DNA of 64,000 bases. It comes from CAZIUL01 sp964542475. GTDB lineage: Bacteria > Planctomycetota > B15-G4 > CAYZWU01. The stretch covers positions 18,047 through 82,046 of the forward strand of contig CAZIUL010000015.1 of the NCBI GenBank assembly GCA_964542475.1, in the 5' to 3' direction. The position numbers were made by a program, and so were the translations under genes. Shown piece by piece: positions 1-8,740 of this stretch. Numbering within the stretch: the first letter of the stretch is position 1; every line of letters begins with the position of its first letter. The notes under the pieces are model-generated. The model was given only the letters and a program-made list of their open reading frames with translations. It did no database searches and had not been told where the DNA came from.

Positions 1-59
1 GGATCGCCGTTGCTTTCAGGGGTGTTGTCTTGTTCCCCTTCCACGTTTTCCGGCTCCAT
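1..59 (-). CDS. possible 5' end of a gene cut by the window edge
   Basis: An ATG on the minus strand at 59 opens an acidic frame (starting MEPENVEGEQ) that runs off the left edge; a weak TGAGG purine stretch lies just upstream. A second open frame, offset by one base and starting MQQVLRFLW, also runs off the edge, so the frame is undecided. The gene would lie downstream of kdsA on the same strand, where LPS-assembly genes are often found, but nothing visible identifies it. The 60-281 stretch shows no other convincing gene. Confidence 0.2.
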   Translation of the reverse strand, partial: MEPENVEGEQDNTPESNGD

Positions 60-281
60 AAAAACCTCAGGACCTGTTGCATTAAAGTTAAAGCATGCCT
101 TGGAAACAGTTCAATAATACCGATTACGCCGCTTCCTGTTCTCCCGTTGGAAATGGCAAAAAGTTTCGTACCTTTTTTTGGAATGCTCCAAACACTGATC
201 CATGAAGCAGTACTCTGTTTTCAACATGCCGGGCTCACTTTCCACGGATCGCGCGGCTCAACTTTCTGTGGTTTGGTATCA

Positions 282-1094
282 TCAATCATTTGTGCATGCT
301 TGGTGAATACGCGTAAGTGTTGTCAACATCGGCTTCAACTCTTTGATGTTTAACATGTTTGGTCCGTCAGAAAGGGCGTTGTCAGGGTCGGGATGAGTTT
401 CGAAAAAGACCCCGTCACATCCAGTTGCAACCGCAGCCTTTGCCAGTACTTGAACCATCTCTCTGTCCCCGCCAGTCGCATTGCCTAGGCCCCCGGGCTT
501 CTGCACCGAATGAGTTGCGTCGAAAACCACGGGGCAGCCTTCACTTTTCAGGTGCGGGATCGACCGCATATCAACTACCAGGTTGTTATACCCGAACATT
601 GATCCGCGTTCGGTCAAAATAATATCATTCGCACCCGCGGAGCGTGCTTTTTCTATTGCCCATTTCATGTCCCATGGTGCCAGAAACTGGCCTTTTTTGA
701 GGTTCAATGGCTTGCCTGTCCGTGCTGCGCTGGAAATCAGGTCTGTCTGGCGGCAGAGGAACGCCGGAATTTGAATCAGATCGAGGACCTGGGCCGCGGG
801 CTCTGCTTGCGAACTTTTGTGGATATCAGATGTGACTGGGAGCCCTGTCTGTTTTTTGACCTTGTCCAGGATTTCCAGGCCTTTCTCCAGGCCGGGTCCG
901 CGAAAAGAGTTGACCGAGCTCCTGTTGGCCTTGTCGAACGAGGCCTTGAATATGGTGTATATGCCGAGCTCTTGTGCGATTTTTCCTATTTGCTCGGCCA
1001 AGAACAGGGTTTGACTTTCGGATTCGATCACGCAAGGGCCGGCAATCAGAAAAAGGCCTTTGTCTGTGTGAATAAATGAGTTTCCGGTTTTCAT
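282..1094 (-). CDS. kdsA: 3-deoxy-8-phosphooctulonate synthase (KDO-8-phosphate synthase)
   Basis: This cytoplasmic enzyme condenses phosphoenolpyruvate with arabinose-5-phosphate to give KDO-8-phosphate, a precursor of the LPS inner core. The 270-residue length is normal for the family. Visible signatures are AGPCVIES near the N-terminus, KASFDKANRSS, FRGPG, the FGYNNLVVDMR stretch, DATHSVQ and a C-terminal FETHPDPDNALSDGP. The Cys in AGPCVIES takes the place of the Asn found in metal-independent enzymes such as that of E. coli, which points to the metal-dependent class. I chose ATG 1094 over an upstream TTG because the conserved fold begins a few residues later. It faces away from the gene at 1335, so 1095-1334 should hold divergent promoters. 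Its presence shows that the cell makes KDO. Confidence 0.96.
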   Translation of the reverse strand: MKTGNSFIHTDKGLFLIAGPCVIESESQTLFLAEQIGKIAQELGIYTIFKASFDKANRSSVNSFRGPGLEKGLEILDKVKKQTGLPVTSDIHKSSQAEPAAQVLDLIQIPAFLCRQTDLISSAARTGKPLNLKKGQFLAPWDMKWAIEKARSAGANDIILTERGSMFGYNNLVVDMRSIPHLKSEGCPVVFDATHSVQKPGGLGNATGGDREMVQVLAKAAVATGCDGVFFETHPDPDNALSDGPNMLNIKELKPMLTTLTRIHQACTND

Positions 1095-1334
1095 AAGTAT
1101 TAATCGTTCCAGGTACAAATGTTTTTCGCGCGGGAATATCGGCGGAAAGAACGGATACTCCGAAAAGGATGTCGGGGTCTTCGATTTCTAACTTTCTCTC
1201 TATGAATACATCATAAAAGGTGTTAAGAAAACAGTACAAAAACAAAACAGATCCGGTCCGAGACCGCGTTGTATCAGGGACGGATCAGCAGGAATCCACT
1301 GAAGCGAAGTCGACACCTGGCCGGGGAAAACTGA

Positions 1335-2540
1335 ATGAAAGACATCAAGTTCGCGGTTGTTATAGTATCAGGCATCAGCGACATTCCCTCCGATCACCTG
1401 GACGGGAGAACCCCGCTCGAAGCCGCGGTTACTCCGAACATGGATTCGATATCCGCCCTTGGGCGGATAGGGCGCGTCGAGACCGTTGACATGGAAACCG
1501 TCGGTGGTTCTGAAAGAGCCCTGCTGTCGCTGCTGGGTTTTGACACGGCCGGGTTTCCCATCAGCAGAGGAGCGCTCGAGGCGGCAGGGCTGGGGATCAA
1601 GCTTTCAAAAGATGACCTTGCACTCAGGCTCAACTTCGTTTCTACCTACAACGATGCGCTCGTCGATCACAACGGAGGTCAGATCAGCGATGCGGAGGCG
1701 GGATCGCTGATCAAGATGCTGAACGCGCGAATTGGCGGCCCGAAGGCTCGGTTCTACCCGGGGCTCGGGTACAGGAACCTGCTTGTTTTGAAGGGGGGGA
1801 GAGCCCTCGACTTCAAAACGGTTCCGCCTCATGAAATACTTCATCAGCCTGTGGTCGACTTTTATCCGTACGGCAAGGACGCCTCCGTGGTCACAGGCTT
1901 GATGGACAGGGCTCTTCGGGAACTCGAAGAACACGACATCAACCTGGTCAGGATCGATTTGGGACAAAACCCCGCGGACCGCATATGGCTTTGGGGTGAA
2001 GGGGCTGATTTCGACCTGCCGCGGTTCGACTCCATGTTTCCGTTACGAGGATGCATTGTCAGCGCGGTGCCTCTTCTAAAAGGCATTGCCCGTAAAACAG
2101 GGCTTCATCACCTGGTTGTTCCCGGTGCAACCGGTTATGTGGACACGGACTATGAAGCCAAGGCGCGCCTGGCGCTCGAGGCCTTGGGCGATTTCGATCT
2201 GGTGGTTGTTCATGTCAGCGCGGTTAACGAAGTATGCCACCAGGGGAACCTTAACGCCAAGGTGGAGGCGATAGAGGCGGTTGATCAGCGGCTGGTGGGA
2301 CCGCTGTGCGAGGGGATCCGTAGCTTTGGGAAGTGGCGTTTGATGGTAACATCGGATCACATCACACCGGCGGAAGAATCCGCACCTCTGAAATGGCCCG
2401 TTCCGGTAGCGTTCTGCGGGCATGAAGTCGAAGCTCTAAGGGGCTGCTCTTTCAGCGAGACCAACGCAGGGAAATCCGGCATGTTCGTGGAAAAAGGGCA
2501 TGACCTGATGGAGTTTTTTCTGAGTTCTAAAAGGTCGTGA
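1335..2540 (+). CDS. ApgM-type cofactor-independent phosphoglycerate mutase homologue with altered metal-site residues
   Basis: The 401-residue protein aligns end to end with archaeal-type 2,3-bisphosphoglycerate-independent phosphoglycerate mutase (alkaline phosphatase superfamily): GRTPLEAAVTPNMD, GGSERALLSLLGFD, SRGALEAAGLGI and PVPVAFCG are recognisable. Several expected ligand positions differ. The N-terminal xxDGxxD motif reads VSGISD, so the first Asp is Ser. The EAPDEAGHEGD-type motif reads SAVNEVCHQGN, so one Asp is Asn. The His before the late PVP motif is absent (ESAPLKWPVP). The nucleophile region (GSE), one His and a DH pair remain. The family assignment is firm, but activity as a mutase is doubtful; the protein could be an inactive relative or act on another substrate. 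It appears to be transcribed alone, divergently from kdsA. Confidence 0.82.
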   Translation: MKDIKFAVVIVSGISDIPSDHLDGRTPLEAAVTPNMDSISALGRIGRVETVDMETVGGSERALLSLLGFDTAGFPISRGALEAAGLGIKLSKDDLALRLNFVSTYNDALVDHNGGQISDAEAGSLIKMLNARIGGPKARFYPGLGYRNLLVLKGGRALDFKTVPPHEILHQPVVDFYPYGKDASVVTGLMDRALRELEEHDINLVRIDLGQNPADRIWLWGEGADFDLPRFDSMFPLRGCIVSAVPLLKGIARKTGLHHLVVPGATGYVDTDYEAKARLALEALGDFDLVVVHVSAVNEVCHQGNLNAKVEAIEAVDQRLVGPLCEGIRSFGKWRLMVTSDHITPAEESAPLKWPVPVAFCGHEVEALRGCSFSETNAGKSGMFVEKGHDLMEFFLSSKRS

Positions 2541-2627
2541 ACCCTTATAATTACCGAATGAATCGTTTCCCGGCATGAAACGCGGCATGAGCGCAGGTTA
2601 CGGTGCTGCAGTGGTGGATGATTCGGG

Positions 2628-4346
2628 TTAAAACGGGTTGTCCTTTATCTTGATCGAGAAGGGGAAACGCGGGATGTCTCCGTAAACACCTACACAGAAC
2701 TCGATATCGGTCACGCCGCTGGCAGATGAATGCGTGACGCGGATCGGGCTGGTGCCTTTGTCTTCCTTGATGTCCTCGATCTCTACGAAACCCACGATGG
2801 TGTTGTTGGCGTTCATGAATAGTATCAGGGGTTTGTCGGTGGGATGGTCGATGTGCTGCTTGGCGCTGGTGATAGCTCCTATTTTTTCCAACGCGGCCTG
2901 GGCTTCGGCATCCTTTCTCTTTTCTTCCTCATCCAGTCTTTTTTGCTCCTCCTCCTGCGCTTTTCTCTGCTTTTCGGCTTCTATCTCTTCCTGGGTCTTT
3001 GGTTCTATCTCTTTATCAGTCTTTTTTTCTTCCTCTAATTTCTTTTCTTCTTCAGCCTTTTTTTCTTCCTCTGCTTTCTTCTTCTCAGCCTCTTTCTTGG
3101 CGATCATCTCTTTTTTCTGCTCAGCTGTCATCCCCGGGTGGCGGTAGGCCATCACGTAAGAACCCGGCGGCAGGTTTGGTTTCTCAAGAGAAAGTGTCGA
3201 GTAGATGATGCCGATCGGAAAGGGAGTCTCCGGGCTGTTATTTTTTATCTTTTCAGTTGTGGTCGGAGATTTTCCCCTGGGACATATCATCAAACCGTTG
3301 TAGCTTTTTATCACCTTGGGTTCTGAATCACTGATTTCCGTTCTCTCGATGGCGTAAAGGTTTCTCAGATCAAAATCCTCATCCGTTATCACAGAGCCTT
3401 TCATGTCCAGTTTTGCATAGTTGAAAAGAGTTTGCCCGGGATCCACACCCCTCACACAGCGGAATCCGAGGACATCCAGGTTGTCCGTGGGCATGGATGC
3501 TTCACGGATTTCCAGGCGGTTGACGATAGGGCCTACCAGGTAGTGCCCTCCCTTCACGACATATTTCTGTGTCGTGAACCCGGGGTCGGACGCCACCTTT
3601 TTCTTTCCGAACTTAATCGTGATGGTCTTGTATCCGGGGAAGGCATCGAACTTGGTGCTCGTCCATTCCCAGACGCTTCCAGTCATGTCGAATATACCGA
3701 AAGGGGATCTGCCGCTCTCGTAGCTGCCCACGGGCGCGAGCGAGTTTCTTCTGTTTGTGCAGTGCTTGCCGCGGTCCCACTCGTTTCCCCATGAATAGAT
3801 CCTGCCGTCGTCGCCTGTCGCGGCACGCACCCATTCGATTTCCGTGGGAAGCCTTTTGCCGCACCAGCGTGCGAATTTTTCCGCCTCTCTCAGGCTTACG
3901 TTCCTCAAGGGAAAGCTCGCTTCATTTTCCGGATAGGTGTCCTTGCCTTTCCAGCTCAGTTTTGTGAGCAGGTCTGACGGGGCCTGTCCTGTCTGTTCGA
4001 GGTAGCTTTTCCACTGGGCGTTGGTCACCTCAAAGAGATCGCAGTAAAAGGCTCCCAGGCTTTCGGTGTGCTTTGGCGTGCACCTGGAAAACACATGAAT
4101 TTTCCCGGGTTGCCCTTCGGCGAGCTTTATTGCCATATCCATTGACATTCCTAACTGGACCGTGCCGGAAGGCACAAGGGACATGTTCGATGGAACCGCT
4201 TCTTTCGAACCGATGTGAGTTCCAAATATCTCTGTGGTTGCGGGCTCAGGGGTGGGGAGGGATCCCGGTGCGGTCTCGTTAGCCTCGACGAAAGTGATTG
4301 AGACCAGGCATGCCAGTGAAGTCAGCAGAATGTGATACTTCTTCAT
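2628..4346 (-). CDS. exported formylglycine-generating-enzyme-fold (SUMF1) protein with charged coiled coil
   Basis: From ATG 4346 the protein has a signal peptide (MKKYHILLTSLACLVSITFVEA) and then a FGE-sulfatase/SUMF1 domain over about residues 55-310: FEVTNAQW, GKRLPTEIEW, YSWGNEWDRG, GIFDMTGSVWEW and a terminal GFRCVRG. The paired cysteines used by true formylglycine-generating enzymes are not seen in the KGGHYLVGP segment, so sulfatase activation is unlikely; many such domains bind other ligands. About residues 405-495 form a Lys/Glu-rich stretch that should be a long helix or coiled coil. A further C-terminal domain of about 80 residues is unfamiliar. The protein is probably periplasmic or surface exposed. 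It diverges from the pseudouridine synthase gene and is monocistronic as far as visible. Confidence 0.85.
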   Translation of the reverse strand: MKKYHILLTSLACLVSITFVEANETAPGSLPTPEPATTEIFGTHIGSKEAVPSNMSLVPSGTVQLGMSMDMAIKLAEGQPGKIHVFSRCTPKHTESLGAFYCDLFEVTNAQWKSYLEQTGQAPSDLLTKLSWKGKDTYPENEASFPLRNVSLREAEKFARWCGKRLPTEIEWVRAATGDDGRIYSWGNEWDRGKHCTNRRNSLAPVGSYESGRSPFGIFDMTGSVWEWTSTKFDAFPGYKTITIKFGKKKVASDPGFTTQKYVVKGGHYLVGPIVNRLEIREASMPTDNLDVLGFRCVRGVDPGQTLFNYAKLDMKGSVITDEDFDLRNLYAIERTEISDSEPKVIKSYNGLMICPRGKSPTTTEKIKNNSPETPFPIGIIYSTLSLEKPNLPPGSYVMAYRHPGMTAEQKKEMIAKKEAEKKKAEEEKKAEEEKKLEEEKKTDKEIEPKTQEEIEAEKQRKAQEEEQKRLDEEEKRKDAEAQAALEKIGAITSAKQHIDHPTDKPLILFMNANNTIVGFVEIEDIKEDKGTSPIRVTHSSASGVTDIEFCVGVYGDIPRFPFSIKIKDNPF

Positions 4347-4709
4347 GGTTGTATGTCCCTGAAACATATGGGTTTTTATGAGAAACAGACCTTTGTTTAC
4401 CGTGTTTACCGGCTGATCAGTATACCGGATAGAGAATAGTCTTAAAAACGTTCAAAGGTAACATTTCCGGTTTATTTGTCAAGCTGTGTTTTCGCTCGAC
4501 GTGTTTTCACTCGACCCTGTAAACAAAGTTAAGGTTGATCCTAGCCTTGAATTGTGGATAACAAAGGGTTTATGAAACCGTTTCCGGGTCTTGCCTGTTG
4601 CAGCGTTTTCTCAACGTACTTTCAGGCAGAAGCTGTTGAAAAACCTTTTGTATTCAACGCGGAAAGACCGATTGGACTCCAAGACATTGAAGCAGGACTT
4701 GAGATCACG

Positions 4710-5693
4710 ATGAAGAAGATAGAAATACAGGCGAGGCAGGAGGACGCGGGAAGCCGAATAGACCGTGCTCTAGGCAGGTTACTCTACCCCGACTATTCCA
4801 GGAGTTATCTCACCTGCATGATTGAGGCGGGGACAGTAAGGGTCAACCAAGCCCGGGTGCGGAAGAGCTATCGGTTGGCAGCGGATGACACCATAACTCT
4901 AGAACTTGAGGACGGGGTGCGTGAAACGCCTCAGCCGGAGGACCTGCCGCTTCGCATCATTTTCGAGGACGAGCACATCGTCGTCATTGACAAACCCGAC
5001 GGGATGATCATCCACCCGGGGATCGGAATCAAGAGCGGGACACTGGTGAATGCGCTCTTGTACAGGTATCCGGAGATAGCCAGGGTAGGTATCGTGTTCA
5101 GGCCCGGAGTCGTGCATCGTCTCGACAAGGACACGAGCGGCGTGCTTCTTGCCGCCCGCACAAACCTGGCCCGGTACCACCTGGTCGAGCAGTTCAAAAA
5201 CCGGAAGGTATTGAAGGAGTACAACGCTATTGTTGTGGGGGATATGCCGTATGACTCAGACTATGTGGACCTGCCGATCGGTAAGGATAAAAACAGCCCG
5301 GAAAAGATGAGGGTTATTCGCAAGGGCGGAAAGCCGGCGTCAACTTATTACGAAGTGCAGGAGCGTATAGGAGGCTTCACCAAGGTCAAGGTGCTCCCGC
5401 ACACCGGCAGAACACATCAGATTCGGGTTCATCTGGGGCACCTGGGTTTTCCCGTGGTTGCCGACAACCTTTACTGCAAGGAAAAAGGACAGCGGTTCTG
5501 GAACTTTGTCGATAAGGCGAGGGAGGCGGGTCATCCTGCACCTGGAATCAGCAGGCATGCATTACACGCCGAGCGGATCACTTTTACCCATCCCACAACC
5601 GGTAAGGAAGTAACTTTTTCATCGCCCTTACCGGACGATATGACAGCTCTGCTCGACTGGCTGCGCGTGGAATGCGGTAAGGAAAACGACTGA
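4710..5693 (+). CDS. RluA-family 23S rRNA pseudouridine synthase, RluD-like
   Basis: The enzyme isomerises uridine to pseudouridine in structured RNA, most likely 23S rRNA. The N-terminal S4 RNA-binding domain covers about residues 10-60 (DAGSRIDRALGRLL, IEAGTVRVNQ). The catalytic core carries HRLDKDTSGVLL, whose Asp is residue 139 from the chosen start, the same number as in E. coli RluD. HTGRTHQIRVHL and RHALHA complete the family signature. The open frame extends upstream to 4554, but those 52 residues do not resemble the family, so ATG 4710 is preferred. The methylmalonyl-CoA epimerase gene follows after 30 bases and could be cotranscribed. Substrate specificity (RluD, RluC or RluA type) cannot be settled by eye. 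Confidence 0.92.
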   Translation: MKKIEIQARQEDAGSRIDRALGRLLYPDYSRSYLTCMIEAGTVRVNQARVRKSYRLAADDTITLELEDGVRETPQPEDLPLRIIFEDEHIVVIDKPDGMIIHPGIGIKSGTLVNALLYRYPEIARVGIVFRPGVVHRLDKDTSGVLLAARTNLARYHLVEQFKNRKVLKEYNAIVVGDMPYDSDYVDLPIGKDKNSPEKMRVIRKGGKPASTYYEVQERIGGFTKVKVLPHTGRTHQIRVHLGHLGFPVVADNLYCKEKGQRFWNFVDKAREAGHPAPGISRHALHAERITFTHPTTGKEVTFSSPLPDDMTALLDWLRVECGKEND

Positions 5694-5723
5694 TTACCGA
5701 CTGCCGGTGAAAGGAGCCATGAA

Positions 5724-6125
5724 ATGGTAATGGAGATCGATCATGTTGCTGTTGCAACCTCATCCATTGACAAGGGGATGGCGGTTTATCGCGATCTTCT
5801 TCACCTCGAGTTTCATTCCACTGAAGTTGTGGAGGAACAAAAGGTGCGTGCGGCCGTGCTGATGGCCGGCAAGGATCGTGTCGAGCTGCTGGAGGCAACG
5901 TCGGACGAAAGCCCCATTGCAAAGCACATCGAGAAAAGAGGGGAAGGGCTTCACCACATCGCGTTTTCGGTGGAGAACATCGAAACGGCGCTGGAAGAGC
6001 TCAAGAGCTCAGGGGCAAGGCTTATTGACGAAAAACCGCGGATCGGCGCCGGAGGCGCGAAGATCGCATTTCTCCACCCGGCAGCTACTTCAGGAGTCTT
6101 GATCGAACTTGTCGAGAGGAGCTGA
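5724..6125 (+). CDS. mce: methylmalonyl-CoA epimerase
   Basis: This small glyoxalase-fold (VOC) enzyme interconverts the (R) and (S) epimers of methylmalonyl-CoA. The 133-residue length is typical. Family features are IDHVAVATSSID at the N-terminus, LHHIAFSVENIE in the centre (metal-binding His) and LIELVE at the end (metal-binding Glu). An AGGAG lies seven bases before ATG 5724. The propionyl-CoA-type carboxylase genes about 1 kb downstream fit the same pathway: carboxylation of propionyl-CoA, epimerisation, then mutase to succinyl-CoA. The B12-dependent mutase is not in this window. Confidence 0.93.
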   Translation: MVMEIDHVAVATSSIDKGMAVYRDLLHLEFHSTEVVEEQKVRAAVLMAGKDRVELLEATSDESPIAKHIEKRGEGLHHIAFSVENIETALEELKSSGARLIDEKPRIGAGGAKIAFLHPAATSGVLIELVERS

Positions 6126-6229
6126 GTTGTTCGACGGCAGCACATCGCAGTTCCCGTTTCCTTTGAGGTGTACCGGAAACCAAGCAGATTGAATCCTGAC
6201 CACTTCCTCCGATCCTGATCCCGATCCCG

Positions 6230-6324
6230 TTTACGGCGCCGACGGAGCGGCGCCCTCCATTGTTCAAGTGGTATGTTCCTTTTCTTCTGGAGGGCGGCAG
6301 TCTCTTGCCGCCTCTTCTCTGAAC
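6230..6324. repeat. dispersed intergenic palindromic element, copy 1 (GTTTACGGCGCC family)
   Basis: The copy starts with GTTTACGGCGCC, contains GGCGCC repeated as a small palindrome, then a GGCGGCA...TGCCGCC hairpin, and ends CTCTTCTCTGAAC. Related copies lie at 17784-17833 and 61329-61390 with the same order of blocks. All are between genes. Nothing suggests that it is coding. The rest of the 6126-6456 gap shows no clear feature. Confidence 0.6.
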
Positions 6325-6456
6325 ACCGAAGATTTTACCCCCCCTGTAATCCCCTCAAGCTCCATCCATGAAACTGCCGATTCAATATTGAGACGGCGTG
6401 CTTCCGCCGTGGTGCTTTATCCAGACCAGTGATTTGTTATTGTCAAGGGGATTGAA

Positions 6457-6870
6457 ATGATATCGAAGCGAATGGTTCCGGTTATGGTGTTGGCAGCTCT
6501 CCTGGTCAGCCTGTCTCTCGTGGGTCTCCCCTGGCGCTCATCTCCTGTAATGGGAAATTTCAGCGGTCGGCTCGTCTATACAACCAATGATGGAACTCTC
6601 GACCTCTCCGGTTGCTTCAGCCTTCTTCCCGTTGACCGTGAGCTTGAAGATGTCAGCGTTAAAATGTTCGTGGATGGAAAAGAGTACACCATGAAGGTCC
6701 TCGAATCGGACAATACCTTTTCCGGCGTTGTGGATTTGAACCGTTCGCTGCCCGAGTCGGTTGAAGCAAGGCTGGAGGTGGACGGGAAGATCATTGCCTC
6801 CAGCACGATTTCCCTACCAAGAGCCGGCACGCCCCATGTTCATATCATCCGTTTTTCGAGCCTGTCCTGA
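6457..6870 (+). CDS. small exported or membrane-anchored protein, unknown function
   Basis: I do not recognise a family. The 137-residue product begins with basic residues followed by a hydrophobic segment (about residues 7-25), consistent with a signal peptide or N-terminal anchor. The remainder is rich in beta-prone residues with GKEYTMKVLE and SGVVDLNRSLP, resembling a small beta-sandwich. It has one Cys. It lies between mce and the carboxylase genes on the same strand. A large hairpin with a T run follows the stop codon, so it probably ends its own transcript. Confidence 0.55.
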   Translation: MISKRMVPVMVLAALLVSLSLVGLPWRSSPVMGNFSGRLVYTTNDGTLDLSGCFSLLPVDRELEDVSVKMFVDGKEYTMKVLESDNTFSGVVDLNRSLPESVEARLEVDGKIIASSTISLPRAGTPHVHIIRFSSLS

Positions 6871-6894
6871 TTGAAGATCGAACGCCTATGGAGA

Positions 6895-6992
6895 GCCGGA
6901 GGGCGGACGCGCAAGTCAGCCCCTACGGAGAATGTAAACATTCCGTTGGGCGCGTAGGGGCGAACCTGCGTGTGCGCCCGTCCGGCTTTTTT
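6895..6992 (+). terminator. large two-tier hairpin followed by T run
   Basis: The outer arms GCCGGAGGGCGGACGCGC and GCGTGTGCGCCCGTCCGGC pair imperfectly. The inner arms CCCCTACGGAGAATG and CATTCCG...CGTAGGGG pair around TAAA. TTTTTT follows at 6987. The position after the small exported gene and before pccB fits a rho-independent terminator. The CGTAGGGGCGAACCTGCG block resembles a palindromic repeat widespread in bacterial intergenic DNA, so this may be a repeat that also works as a terminator. Confidence 0.6.
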
Positions 6993-7126
6993 CGCAAAAG
7001 AAACTCCCCCTCCTCCAGACTAATTCCCTCTGCATAAGTCGTTGAAAGACCGGTACCCGAACGGTATCATTCCGGAATCAGAACCCATGGACCTTTCTCT
7101 TTAGTCTTTAGCGGAATGGATATCTC

Positions 7127-8671
7127 ATGTCATCGAAAATAAAACGATTGGATGAGCTGAACAAGGTCGCCCTCGAAGGCGGCGGTAATAAACGAATCGA
7201 AGTGCAACACGGGAAGGGGAAGATGACTGCAAGGGAGCGGGTTGAGCTCCTCGTGGACGAAGGTTCCTTTCATGAGATCGACAGATTTGTCTCCCACAGG
7301 ACATCCGACTTCGGCATGCAGGGCAAACGGTATCCCGGCGACGGCGTCGTGGCGGGGTACGGCATGATCGACAGCCGGCAGGTTTTTTTCTTTTCACAGG
7401 ATTTCACGGTTTTCGGCGGATCGCTCGGGGAGGCACATGCCGCCAAGATTTGCAAGATCATGGACATGGCCATGAAAGTGGGCGTTCCCGTAATCGGTCT
7501 CAACGATTCCGGGGGAGCCCGTATCCAGGAAGGAGTGGTGAGCCTCGGTGGGTACGCGGATATTTTCCTGCGGAACACGCTCGCTTCCGGTGTGATTCCA
7601 CAGATCTCCGCCGTTATGGGTCCGTGTGCGGGAGGGGCTGTGTACTCACCGGCGATCACTGATTTTATTTTCATGGTCGAAAACACCTCCTACATGTTCG
7701 TGACGGGGCCCAATGTGGTAAAGACAGTAACCCACGAGGAAGTGACCTCCGAAGAGCTCGGCGGGGCCATGACGCACGCTTCGAAGTCCGGAGTTTCGCA
7801 TTTTACGGCCGGCTCGGACATCGAGTGCCTCTCCAAGATACGCAAGCTGATCTCTTACTTTCCCTCCAACAACATGGAACCGCCTCCAACGATAGAGTCC
7901 GATGATGATCCGGAACGGGCTGATGCGCGGCTGAACGAGATCGTACCCGATAACTCCAACAAGCCGTACGACCTGAAGGAGATCATCAAGCTCATTGTGG
8001 ACGATGGCGACCTCATGGAGGTCCACGAACATTACGCCAGGAACATCGTGGTCGGTTTCAGCCGGCTCGATGGCAGGGTTGTCGGCATCATCGGTAACCA
8101 ACCCGCACATCTTGCGGGAACGCTTGATATCGACGCTTCGCTCAAGGGAGCTCGTTTTGTGCGGTTCTGCGACTCGTTCAACATTCCTCTGATCACACTA
8201 GAGGATGTGCCGGGCTTTTTGCCGGGAACGGTCCAGGAGTTCGGTGGAATCATCAAGCATGGAGCAAAGCTTCTCTATGCTTACTGCGAGGCAACGGTTC
8301 CGAAGATCACCGTGATTCTCCGCAAGGCCTACGGCGGGGCATATGATGTCATGTCATCGAAGCATATCCGAGGCGATATGAACTATGCCTGGCCGTCAGC
8401 CGAGATCGCGGTCATGGGGCCGAAGGGAGCCGTAGAGATCATCTTCAAGAAAGAGATCGCCCAGGCGGAAAACAAGGAGGCGATGGAAGCAAAGCTCATC
8501 GAAGAGTACAAACAAAAATTCGCCAACCCCTACAGCGCTGCGGAGAGAGGTTACATCGACGAGGTAATCATGCCGTCCAGTACCCGCTCGAAGCTCATTT
8601 CCGCGCTCAGGCTGCTGGAGACAAAGAGAGAGAAAAACCCTCCGCGCAAACATGGGAACATACCTCTTTAG
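7127..8671 (+). CDS. pccB: acyl-CoA carboxylase carboxyltransferase subunit (propionyl-CoA carboxylase beta type)
   Basis: The protein transfers the carboxyl group from carboxybiotin to an acyl-CoA. The 514-residue length and two crotonase-like halves match PccB/MmdA proteins. Visible motifs are GKMTARERVELLVDEGSF, the N-domain GLNDSGGARIQEGV, GPCAGGAVYSPAITDF, and in the C-domain EDVPGFLPG and RKAYGGAYDVMSSKHIRGD. The downstream genes encode biotin carboxylase and a biotin carrier, making a complete carboxylase. Propionyl-CoA is the likely substrate because of nearby mce. Methylmalonyl-CoA decarboxylase beta subunits are very similar, but those complexes do not need a biotin carboxylase, which favours a carboxylase here. 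Confidence 0.9.
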   Translation: MSSKIKRLDELNKVALEGGGNKRIEVQHGKGKMTARERVELLVDEGSFHEIDRFVSHRTSDFGMQGKRYPGDGVVAGYGMIDSRQVFFFSQDFTVFGGSLGEAHAAKICKIMDMAMKVGVPVIGLNDSGGARIQEGVVSLGGYADIFLRNTLASGVIPQISAVMGPCAGGAVYSPAITDFIFMVENTSYMFVTGPNVVKTVTHEEVTSEELGGAMTHASKSGVSHFTAGSDIECLSKIRKLISYFPSNNMEPPPTIESDDDPERADARLNEIVPDNSNKPYDLKEIIKLIVDDGDLMEVHEHYARNIVVGFSRLDGRVVGIIGNQPAHLAGTLDIDASLKGARFVRFCDSFNIPLITLEDVPGFLPGTVQEFGGIIKHGAKLLYAYCEATVPKITVILRKAYGGAYDVMSSKHIRGDMNYAWPSAEIAVMGPKGAVEIIFKKEIAQAENKEAMEAKLIEEYKQKFANPYSAAERGYIDEVIMPSSTRSKLISALRLLETKREKNPPRKHGNIPL

Positions 8672-8740
8672 GGAAACGTGGGCGGAAGTGCTGTGCGGAT
8701 GCGGCTGGAGTCAAGTATTACATAAAAGGGTTGATAGCAT

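Noticed and set aside
2628..4346. True formylglycine-generating enzyme (sulfatase activator)
   Set aside because: The catalytic cysteine pair is missing and no sulfatase gene lies nearby.
4554..4709. N-terminal extension of the pseudouridine synthase
   Set aside because: The 52 extra residues do not resemble the S4 domain start, while ATG 4710 places the catalytic Asp at the family position.
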